Assembly (NCBI GenBank): GCA_025201345.1
Contig: JAIXMG010000015.1
Coordinates: 186,001 to 250,000 of the forward strand
From: Thamnidium elegans
Lineage: Eukaryota > Mucoromycota > Mucoromycetes > Mucorales > Mucoraceae
Direction: 5' to 3'
DNA length: 64,000 bases
Positions 24,890 to 34,407 of the stretch are shown piece after piece. The notes beneath the pieces are model-generated. The model saw only the letters and a program-made list of their open reading frames with translations, made no database searches and was not told the DNA's origin. A program made the translations under genes and the position numbers. The stretch's first letter is position 1. Every line of letters begins with the position of its first letter.

Positions 24890-25270
24890 GTTCGTGAAAA
24901 AAAAAAGGTTCCGCTTTGTGTCTTCAAAGTACAGGTTTGTTATAATGGGTTTATCAGGTGGGTTACTTTATGATGGCATGTTGACCACGGAGGAAAGCTG
25001 AAGCGATCCCCTGCTTCTATCCTCTAAATAGCATGACTGAAGACGTATTAATTGGGTTTCCTATGGGTGAGTGCAATTTCATTGCTGCTGGAATTTTCAC
25101 TTCCAATTATCCTCATAGAAAAATCTACTTAAACGTGCTAGAGATAACGCTTGTTATCCCTTTCGTTGTACTATTTTGCAAAGATCCATATCATAATCAC
25201 GAGATAAACACTTGTAGTTTTTCGTCTCTTCTTTTGATACTAGAAGGTAAGCTAATTGATTTGTTTTGAA
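24890..25270 (+). pseudogene. Cysteine-rich repeat unit, copy 4 (strongly decayed)
   Basis: Begins with GGTTCCGCTTTGTGTCTTCA and follows copy 3 order, then keeps GAAGACGTATTAATTGG, matching the KTY-coding end of copies 1 and 2. The later TTTTCACTTCCAATTATCC and CATATCATAATCACGA match the downstream segments. The 78-codon frame at 25033-25269 inside it is probably incidental. Confidence 0.4.
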
Positions 25271-25439
25271 AAGAAAAAAAGCTAAATGCAATATATTTTT
25301 TCGTTTCGTTGCTGAATTATTATTAGGATGGAAATATTTGCAAGTATTAGACAAAGAAAAGGAGTATCAAGAGCTGCGATTTTTTTTCCTTTTTTTTTCT
25401 TAGTGAAAAAGAAAAAAAAGGGGGCCTGTAAAAATGGCA

Positions 25440-25860
25440 CTACTAAGGCTGCCGGTGTTGTTTTCTTTCGCACCTGACAGCGATCATGGCTTTCCATGAC
25501 ACTCTAAACCAATAATTTATATAATGTTGTAATTTCTAGTGTGATAATATATATATCTTTTTTTTTGGGTGGGGAAACTCTAGCCTCTTTTTTTTTATTT
25601 ATAAAAAAAGGGGAGGAGGGAACTCTGCTCTTTTTTTATATAAAAAATAGTGGGGGAAATCCTCTGCTAAATTTTTATATTAAAAAAATAGAGGGGGAAC
25701 CTCTGCCATTTTTTTTTATGAATGGTGGTTGGTTTGTGCGGTTTATTAAAAAGAAGGGAGAAACTCCGTCGCTTTTTGTACATTTGACAGCGATCATGAC
25801 ATTCCATGACATTTTTAATCAACACAGTGGTTATAAGGAAAATTAGTCGTAGAGAGGTTT
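25440..25860. repeat. Dispersed repeat block, copy B, with internal short repeats
   Basis: Contains CGATCATGGCTTTCCATGAC at about 25482 and again, slightly changed, near 25791, giving a period of about 310 bp. Between them are four imperfect tandem units of about 45-55 bp, each of the form GGGGGAAA(C)TCTGC + T-run + TATA + A-run (25565-25715). The end matches block A at 20150-20400. Confidence 0.65.
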
Positions 25861-27499
25861 TTTATTATGCCTCTTGTATTTATAAAGTTGTTTAAGATAG
25901 TCAAATTATTTCTTATGCCAAGAACAATACGATGCAGTTGTCAACAAAATAATAGCCTAATGTATTTCTTTATCTAAAGATGGTTACTTATCTCCATTAA
26001 AAAAAGGAGACAATAACTGTACAACTTGAAAAAACAAACGTGGCTTAGAAATGCACAGATCAAAGTTACTCACACGGCTTTATAAAGTTTTCAGAAAACC
26101 AAATTACACGCTTCTAGATTTCATTTACTCAGTATATGTGAGAATGGTTTGAGCTTTGATGCTGAGTAGCGACCTGGTGCTTTCGAGTCTCTTGATAGTT
26201 TACATTTTGACAAGCAGGACTTGGGGCATGATCTCATAGCAGACATTGTATCTATTTATCGGGTACGATTAGGAGATTCACCGAAAAAGCCCGTCGTTAT
26301 CTTCACCACCGCCGTATTCTCTGAGTTCAACGCAAACCCAGCAATTTTTGGTCCACTGTAAAACGACAAAGAAAAGAATTACAAAAGCTCTTTATCCAAT
26401 AAAGCATGCCCAGTGATTTTTTTGTGCTTCGAACTCTGCTTTTCTAGAAGCTTCTTCTTGAAAAAAGCGCGCAATTGATGGCAACAATGTATATCGAATT
26501 ACCGTAGCGATAGAAAGACCGATAAATAGAGACCCAGAATCAATTTGAGCTAGAAAGCTTTATCGAAGGGACAAACATGTTAAAATTGGATGTAAAAACC
26601 GGGTCACCTTCTGATAATATGGTTTCCCAAAGATAGGCTCTGTCCTACTTTCGCTTATGATTTATTTCTCAAGACAATGGATAATGCCAATTGAAAAAAT
26701 TGCAACAGTAGCCTGTTTTTTTTTCTAAGGAGTTGTAGGTAATGATGTTCGGCAAGGGGAAAGCAATTTAGAAATGCTTTTATGATTTACCTGAACTAGC
26801 GTGTATCAACATTATGAGTATGAAACATTTGTCTTGGGCATGGTATCATTCCTAGAGTCGCACATGAAAATTACCAATGGGCCCTTAACAGAAAAAAAGA
26901 AGGTTACTAGCAATTGAAAGGGATTATATAATACTTTTGAAGAAGAGTCTATTGGTTCATTTTAGTGTAAGTTTTTTATTATTATTATTCCCGGTTGCCT
27001 GTTTTAACTAACGTACGATTTTCTCTCTCCCCCAGGGGGGGGGGGGGATCAAGGAAATACTTGTAAAAAGATTTACGGATAGGGCTATAAAAGGAATTTT
27101 TTCTTTTTAGAAGAACTTCTTTTAAGGAATTTTTTATATTTCGTTTTTTTTTTTAAAAAAAAAAAACAAAATACTGCGGGTATCTTTGGTACTTTAAGTT
27201 AGGTTCGAATAATTCACCCAATTACAATTTAAATTGATATAGTTTAGCACTACTTTTTTTTTGGGTTCTATATTATGTGACAGGAAGCAATAAAGAAAAA
27301 AAAAATGTTGAGTAAGCGGAGTATGTACATTAATATAAATATATGATATTTTTCTGGGAGATTGCAAGCTTCTTTCTTTTTTTTTTTAAAAAAAAAAAAT
27401 TAAGGCATATATATATGTATATGTTTATATACAATTATACATAACAGCAATAATAATAATAATAAAAACATAATAAACAAGTGTATACGAAAAAAAAGA
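25861..27499. other. Gene desert with one coding remnant
   Basis: About 1.6 kb. A degenerate frame at about 26176-26361 reads FDKQDLGHDLIADIVSIYR then DSPKKPVVIFTTAVFSEFN before a stop, with another in-frame stop just upstream. No family was identified with confidence. The rest has homopolymers, a G run (11 G at about 27038) and T-run/A-run junctions near 27150 and 27385. The right end holds the PAS-gene promoter. Confidence 0.45.
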
Positions 27500-28294
27500 A
27501 TGTCAAACAACTGGATAGCGATTTATGACAATTCTTTAGAAGCGAGGCTAGTTTACGTTTCTGAAAGCATAACAGACTACACAGGTTGGGAACCTGAAGA
27601 AATTATTGGAGTAGAAGCATACGATTTATTTCATCCAGGAGATCATGAAAGTATACGAAAAGTGCACATTGCCAATGTGCTGAATGAAAAAATGTCCTCG
27701 ATGGTCTCGTACCGATTTAAATGTAAAAACGATGGTTACGTTCCAGTAGAGACTATTGTTCATTACTGTCATGACGTACTCATTTCTTGTAATTTCATTT
27801 ACGACATTAATTCTCTGGATCATAAAATGAGAGCCAACACAGTCGATGAAGTTTATGCTTGTTTGGCGGACGGGTCTTTACAATTTTGTGGTGCTTGGGG
27901 CGACAAACAATACAAGATAGAAGAAGCGTTCATAGCTGATAGTTTATGGGTAGATAACAGAGTTGTAAAGACACAAGAACCCAGATTTTGTCTGATTTTA
28001 AACAGGTTTTCAGATGCACTCAATATCGTTTACGCTTCAAAACTAGGTCAAGAATTGGTCTTGTTGGATGTGCCTAACGCAATTGGTTTGCCGTTTTATG
28101 ATTTCGTGCTGGACCGTGATATTGAAGTTTTACAGAGACAGATTGATCTGGCCAAAGAACATGATATGGTGGTTAGGCTTCGGTTTGATTGGGTTATTGA
28201 TCGTCAGAAAGGTGTATCGGAACCCGTGGAAGCAATTACAAGCTGTACTAATGATGGCTTAGTTATGGTTCTTCGTTTATCACCTCGACTCTAA
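27500..28294 (+). CDS. Standalone PAS-domain protein
   Basis: Single exon, 264 residues. The N-terminal PAS fold (about 5-110) starts WIAIYDNSLEARLVYVSES and has the typical DYTGWEPEEIIG and DLFHPGDHESI segments and the closing beta strands. Residues about 155-262 (RFCLILNRFSD to VMVLRLSPRL) look like a second, divergent PAS fold. No GATA finger, kinase or DNA-binding region follows. The flavin-binding LOV motif (GRNCRFLQ-type cysteine) is absent, so light sensing by flavin is unlikely. Similar short PAS proteins with White-Collar-1-like PAS folds are known in Mucorales. The ligand and partners are unknown; protein-protein contact is the usual role. Confidence 0.85.
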   Translation: MSNNWIAIYDNSLEARLVYVSESITDYTGWEPEEIIGVEAYDLFHPGDHESIRKVHIANVLNEKMSSMVSYRFKCKNDGYVPVETIVHYCHDVLISCNFIYDINSLDHKMRANTVDEVYACLADGSLQFCGAWGDKQYKIEEAFIADSLWVDNRVVKTQEPRFCLILNRFSDALNIVYASKLGQELVLLDVPNAIGLPFYDFVLDRDIEVLQRQIDLAKEHDMVVRLRFDWVIDRQKGVSEPVEAITSCTNDGLVMVLRLSPRL

Positions 28295-28361
28295 AAAAAA
28301 AAAACGTTTTTTTTTTTCTTTTTTTTTTTTTATTTTTGCTCTCATGTCTCACTTTACTATA

Positions 28362-28415
<54 letters not shown>

Positions 28416-28795
28416 GAAAAAAAAAAAAAAAAAAAAAAAAAAGATAACACATCTTATATTTTCATATAGTCATACCTCTTACCCCTTTTTTTGTTATTTC
28501 ATTTTAAAAAACGCGTTTACTTGTCCTGTTTTTTTTTAATTTTTTTTTTATTTATTTTTTTTTACTTTTTTTTATTTTTTTTTTGGAAATAATAATACTA
28601 AAACATAACACCAAAAAAAGAAAAAGGAACTATCAAATGTATACTTTTCGGTTATTTTAAAAAAAAGTAATAAACCTTTTTCTATCGGGTTAATACTATA
28701 AAATATCCGATATATATCAATATCTATATAAAATAAAAAATAAATAAAAACCTTGGTTTTTTTTTTTTTCTTTTTTATAAAAAATTATTTTAGTC
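28295..28795. other. Intergenic T44/A26 inverted homopolymer pair
   Basis: Between the PAS gene and the ATPase gene. A run of about 44 T (28364-28407) is followed after 9 bases by about 26 A (28417-28442), able to fold into a hairpin. More T runs follow up to about 28590. Upstream of the ATPase ATG are TATATATCAATATCTATATA-type sequences near 28710-28732. Confidence 0.6.
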
Positions 28796-30035
28796 ATGAC
28801 CGACGAACTTGCAATTGAAATTGATAGTATTGAACAGCAAATTGAGATATATATCCTTGACTTGTTTGAATCGAAAGAGACAAGGCAGACATTGGAGGGG
28901 TTACGGTATTTGATGGATTCCTGTATCAAAGGAGGTCAATACCAGAAGTTTAACGAGAACCTTATGCATCGTTTAATGAAGGGCCTGATGTTATTTACAG
29001 GAAAAACGGAAGGCCATGTACTCCGTAAAAAGAGCACATTAGAAGCTAATATGGCATTCTTTTTATTTATTGATTTTTTACAACAAGGTAAAAAATATAA
29101 AAAATGAAATGAAAACAAAATATATATTATCTGATCTATTATAGTTGAAGAGTTTCGAGGCGTGATAAATCAGTTACCTGTGTTTGAATTGCGCGATCGA
29201 TTGAAAATACATTTGAGATGTCAGAGCTACTCAACTGAAACACAACGAAAGGGCGCTATTACCATGATACAACTCCTACTTGCGTACTTTCCACAATGTC
29301 AGGAATGGCAAGAGCTAATCAAAGCGGAGGAAGTAAATAGGGTGATGATGAAATCCACTTTAGCTCTATCAAACACATCATCACTATTACCTCCACAAGC
29401 CCTATATTTCGATCAAACGATTGATAAGTTAAAGATAATGTACCCTAATAGTAAGACCGACGCTGGGTTATCGACAGATCTTGTCCAACCACTCCATGAC
29501 CATTATGGCTATAACAAATTACCGGATCCTCCGAAACCTAGTCCTTTTAAAATCGTGTGGGCCCAGCTATCGAACTTTATGGTACTGATTTTGATTGCGG
29601 CTACTGTGGTTGAAGCAGCAGAAAAGGACTTTAACAGTATGTCTGTACTTTTAGCCGTGATCGTTTTAAATACCATGATCGGGTTTACTCAGCAATGGAA
29701 AGCGAGTAAAACGTTGAACGCGTTGATGAACTTGACCGTACCCAAAGTAAGTTTTTTTTTTTTTGTGTCGTCCTTGAATTTTCCTTATATAAATATGTAC
29801 AATCGCAGGCTCAGGTGTTGCGTGATGGAAAACCAAGTATGGTCGACTCGAGCGATTTGGTGCCTGGAGATATCGTGGTGTTGGAAGAAGGGGATGCGGT
29901 ACCGGCTGATTTAAGGTTGATTGAGGTGTCTCAGCTTCAAGTGATTGAAAGTATACTTACGGGTGAAAGCTTACCTGTTCAGAAAAGTACTGATATGATC
30001 CAATCTAAAGTAAAGTTTTTTTTTTTATCCTTTGT

Positions 30036-30080
<45 letters not shown>

Positions 30081-30273
30081 AAAAAAAAAAAATTAAAAAA
30101 AAAAAAGGAAAAAATATGAAAAATAAATATAATTTATAATTTTATTTTCAAATATAGACTAGACATATTCCAATCGGTGATTGTAAAGGAAATGCGTTTA
30201 TGTCCACCAGTGTGGTAAGAGGTCGGGCTAAAGGAGTTGTGGTCAGAATCGGCAAAGATACAGAGGTAAATAA

Positions 30274-30313
<40 letters not shown>

Positions 30314-33050
30314 AAAACTCCCAAAAGATTGGTAAAATAAGTACCGCAATTCAACAAACTTCAAATTCAAAGACACCTATTCAAATAAAACTGGACAGAC
30401 TTGGAAAGTACTTAGTTTTTCTTTCTTTTATACTATGTATTTTAGTCGTTGGTATTGGTATCTTATGGAAAAAAGACGTGCACGATATGATTAATGTAGG
30501 ATTAAGGTTGGTGTAACATCTTTTTTTAACAAACAAAAAAAAGTTAACTAACATTTTTTTTACCTAAAAGTTTGGCTGTCTCCGTAATTCCAGAAGGTCT
30601 TGTAGCGGTTACTACTGTCACTATGGCGTTAGGTGTACGCCGTATGGCAGCAAAGTAAAGTAGCGTATAATTACGGATAACACATACACTAAGTTTTTTA
30701 TTTAATATAGTCAGTGTATTGTACGTACTTTACCCGCTGTAGAATCATTAGGCAGTGTTACTGTCGTCTGTTCAGATAAGGTAACTAAAAAAAAAATTAA
30801 TTTTAGTGTCCTCTTAATTTAGTGTCCAAAAAAATTAGACTGGTACTTTAACAGAAGGAAAAATGGGAATGTCAGAATTATGGACAGCAGGCGACGATAC
30901 GCTGTACCAATTTACCGAGTCTACCTCATTGGATCCCGAGCAAGGAACTATTCTTATGCATGCACGCAAAGCAAACTCGGTCACACAAACAGAAGAAGAG
31001 GAAACTAAGGAGAAACTAGAATCTATTATGAACGATAGTGAAAGTACGCTGATGACTCCATATGACGATAAAACCACTGTGGTGCAGACAGAAGAAAGCT
31101 ACTCGTGTCAGTTACGGTATGCACTGATGGTCTCGTCTTTATGTAACAACTCGTCGGTCTACAGACCTGAAGCAAAGGAGTGGAAAGCTCTAGGCGACCC
31201 AACCGAAATCGCATTGACAGTAGCGGCCGAAAAGGGTAAATTAGGGAGAAGCTACTGGCAAGAGCAAGGGTTTAAGAAACTGTACGAAAATGCGTTTGAT
31301 TCAGAGAGAAAGTTGATGAGTTGCGTTTATGGAAACGAGCAAGAAAACATCTTGCTGTGTAAAGGCGCACCGGAAGAAGTCATCAAAAGGTGTCGGTTCT
31401 ATTGGCAAGAGAAAGAGTTGGATGAGATAGTGGTGAATAGAGTTTTGCAGAAAAGTGCAAGAATGGCCGATGGTGGGTTAAGAGTGTTGGCGTTAGCTTA
31501 TAAAAAATATAGTAGTGGATCGTCCTTGGATGAGTATGCAGAGGCTGGGTTGACGTTTATTGGGCTGGTGGGGATCATTGATCCTTGTAAGACCGGTGTC
31601 AAGGAAGCCATCAGTACGTGTCAAGCAGCCGGGATTCGTGTCATTATGATTACAGGAGATCATGTAAAAACAGCAACTGCTATTGCTACCCAGTTGGGTA
31701 TTTTTAACCCTGATCATGCAGACAAGGTATATTATATATATATATTTATTTATTTATTATTTGAGTTTAATATATATCTTGGGGAGGTTCTAGAATCTCG
31801 TTATTTTAGGCCAAGAATTAGACTTGCTTTCTCAAGAGGCTATTGTTAGCCTAACCTCGTTTCCATGTGTGTTTGCTCGCGTCAGCCCAGATAACAAACT
31901 AAAGATAGTGCAAGCACTTCAAAAGCGTGGCGAATTAGTTGCCATGACAGGTGACGGTGTCAACGGTAAAAAAAAAAAAAAAAATAAAAAAAAAAAATAC
32001 GTGTAGCTTTTTAATACGAAAGAAATAAAAATAAAAATAAAAATAAAAATAAAACTAATTACTATTCTCCAGACGCACCGGCGATTAAATGCGCAGATGT
32101 TGGTGTTGCAATGGGTTTAGCGGGTACAGAGATCACAAAACAAGCAGCTGATTTGGTATTACTCGACGATGATTTTTCGACGATTGTGAATGCGGTTGAG
32201 GAAGGAAGACATGTGTTTGATAACATCCTTAAATTTATTGTGTATTTGTTGAGTTGTAACGGTGCCGAGATTTTCTTGATGCTTATTTGCGCCATTGTTA
32301 ATTTAGATACTCCGTTAACAGTAATGATGATATTATATGCTAATATCATTGGTAAAAAAAAAAAAAAAAAAAAAAAAAATGCCAGCTACTAGTAAAACAA
32401 ATCTAACCTTTTTATTGTATAGCTGATATTCCTCCAGCGATAGCTTTAGGTATGGAACCTAAAGAAGTTGGGTTGATGAAACGACACCCTCGTAACCCAA
32501 AACAAGATGTTTTAAGCAAGGTGACATGGTCGATCATATTATTTCAGTCCTTAATGATCGCCCTTTTAACGATCGGCGTCTATATAATATCACTCCAGAA
32601 ATTCCACTACAGCTTAGAATCAGCACAATCTTTAGTAATAATGGGGCCCATGTGTAGTGTAACTTTTTTTTTTTTTTTTCTCACTACAAATTTTTTTTTT
32701 TATATTAGGCTTTTGCTACCATTACTACATTACAGCTATTACACTCGTTCCTATCTAGATCTATTTTGCAATCTGTATTTGTATCTGGTATATTTGGAAA
32801 TTGGTGGATGATCTATGCGTTTTTGGTATCGTTTAGTTGTTTACTTGCTGGTATTTACACACCAGGTAAAAAAAAAAAAATTAAAATATATGTGTAACTA
32901 ATAATATATGGAAAAGGTGTTTCTTCTTGGCTAGAATTATCTTTTGTAGATGGAACATCTTGGATAATGATACTATGTTGTTGTGTTGTTCAAGTCGGTC
33001 TAGTAGAAATACAGAAATGGGTTGTAAGAAGATTTAATGGTAAAATATGA
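28796..33050 (+). CDS. Type II P-type cation ATPase (ENA-like/IID or IIA) with N-terminal extension
   Basis: Thirteen exons: 28796-29087, 29145-29746, 29809-30009, 30158-30265, 30328-30506, 30571-30654, 30711-30780, 30839-31726, 31794-31965, 32073-32351, 32423-32658, 32709-32865, 32917-33050. All phases match; 1133 residues. The catalytic core has TGES (LTGESLPV), the M4 motif PEGLVAVTTVTMALG, the phosphorylation site CSDKTGTLTEGK (D511), GDPTEIAL, KGAPEEV, MITGDH and TGDGVNDAPAIK. M5-M6 include LLSCNGAEIFLMLICAI and LYANIIADIPPAIALGMEP, most like fungal Na+/K+ (ENA) pumps. It pumps cations using ATP; the exact ion is not certain. The core starts near residue 205; residues 1-200 are an extra helical domain of unknown origin. 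One intron falls inside the DKTGTLT motif. Confidence 0.92.
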
Positions 33051-33262
33051 TGAAGCCTGCATCAATAGATTTTTTTATTTATACATTAAAAAAAATAAAA
33101 ATAAAAAAGATTAAACTAAATAAAGTTTTCGTGTTCTAATATATATATATATAAAGGGGGGGGGGGAGAAAGAAGGAGGTTAAAGAGGGAGGATACAGAA
33201 ATATACAAGAACACAATAAATAAGGTTGTAACATCTAATAATTAATTCTTTTTTTTTTTTTT

Positions 33263-34407
33263 TTATGAAGAAGGATGCACAGTAACACCAATCCAATTGG
33301 TTGGCTTGGCAGCTAAAGGTTTGTTGATAAGCTGAGCTCTATCAGCAGGAGAAATAAGACCACCGTTTCTCTTCAAAGGTCTTCCTAATCTATGAACACG
33401 TAAATGACGTCTCATATTACTTTGCACACTGAATTTACGAGAGCAACCATTTTCAGGACACTCGAATGGTCTTTCACCTGTGTGAGAGTAAGTATGAATA
33501 CGAAGAGAGGAAGGACGAGAGAAACCCTTGTTACAATAAGGACAGTTATATTTGTTGTTGTTATTGTTGCTGTTAGCGGCGGTGTTCGTACTGTTATTAG
33601 CCGCGGGTGCATTTTTGTTTACTACTAGTGGTTGTATTGAACCATGAGTAGCTTGTGGTTGTAAAGGAGATTCAGATCGAGCGGTAGTTACGTTTGATTC
33701 ATCAGATGTATAACCACCTTCTTCGTTGCCATTGGTTGGACTATACGGAGCATTTGTGGTGACAGTAGAAGTAGAAGAAGATGTACATAATTGAGGTGGA
33801 TTGTACTGATCAAGAGGTCTTTGCATCAAGGGTTGAAGAATAAGATCTAGTGTGTTTGTTGATACAGCACGACGATGAAAGGTAGGATGAAGAGGAGCTA
33901 ATAAAGCGCCGCTGGAACGAGGAGGTGAAGAAGGAGGATAAGGGTGGGTATAATCAGAGAACGAGCGAGAATGCAAGTTTCGAGGCGAACGATGATGACT
34001 TTGAAGATGAGAGATACGAGTTGGAAAAGGATAAAAAAGGTTATTGGATGAAGCATTAGGTATATGATCATGAAGTGGAGGTGAATTACTGGCACTACGT
34101 GTAATATGATGAAGGTTGGGTTCAACTGGTTGAATGGATAACTTTTCAAGTCTACCGTGCATACTAGTTGATGTAGGTGGAAGTTGAGTGAATGCACTTG
34201 ATTGTTCTGATGCATGTCTTCTATGACCTATAGAACGTAAGGTTTGCTTTTGTTGATTACTGTTAGTTGCTTCTATTTAATAATATGAACGTTAATAAAA
34301 AATTGTTTGTTTATTATTATTATTATTATTATTACTTTACCAGCAAGGGAAACACCTTCAAGCATAGATTGTATTGATGGTAATTTTGTTACTTCGGCTT
34401 TTTGCAT
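33263..34407 (-). CDS. C2H2 zinc-finger transcription factor
   Basis: Two exons, 34407-34341 and 34272-33263, joined in phase; 358 residues. Residues 1-260 are low complexity (Ser, Pro, His, Asn). Two fingers lie near the C-terminus: YNCPYCNKGFSRPSSLRIH (C266, C269, H282, H286) and FECPENGCSRKFSVQSNMRR (C294, C299, H312, H316), joined by the HTGERP linker. A basic segment RLGRPLKRNG follows. This finger pair is common in fungal regulators, but no specific orthologue is recognised. It should bind DNA in the nucleus. An Asn tract sits just before the first finger. The first exon ends SMLEGVSLA, a short helix that could contact a partner. The gene converges with the ATPase gene, 212 bp apart. 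Confidence 0.9.

Noticed and set aside
25541..25846. 101-codon plus-strand ORF
   Set aside because: It is made of the minisatellite units (T and A runs translated as Phe and Lys).
27195..27225. Possible tRNA B-box (GGTTCGAATAATTC)
   Set aside because: The second half does not match and no cloverleaf forms.
30010..30157. Very long A-rich stretch as a possible poly-A retrocopy mark
   Set aside because: It lies inside a phase-consistent intron of the ATPase gene and is interrupted by TT; simple slippage explains it.
33404..33628. 74-codon plus-strand ORF
   Set aside because: Antisense of the zinc-finger exon.
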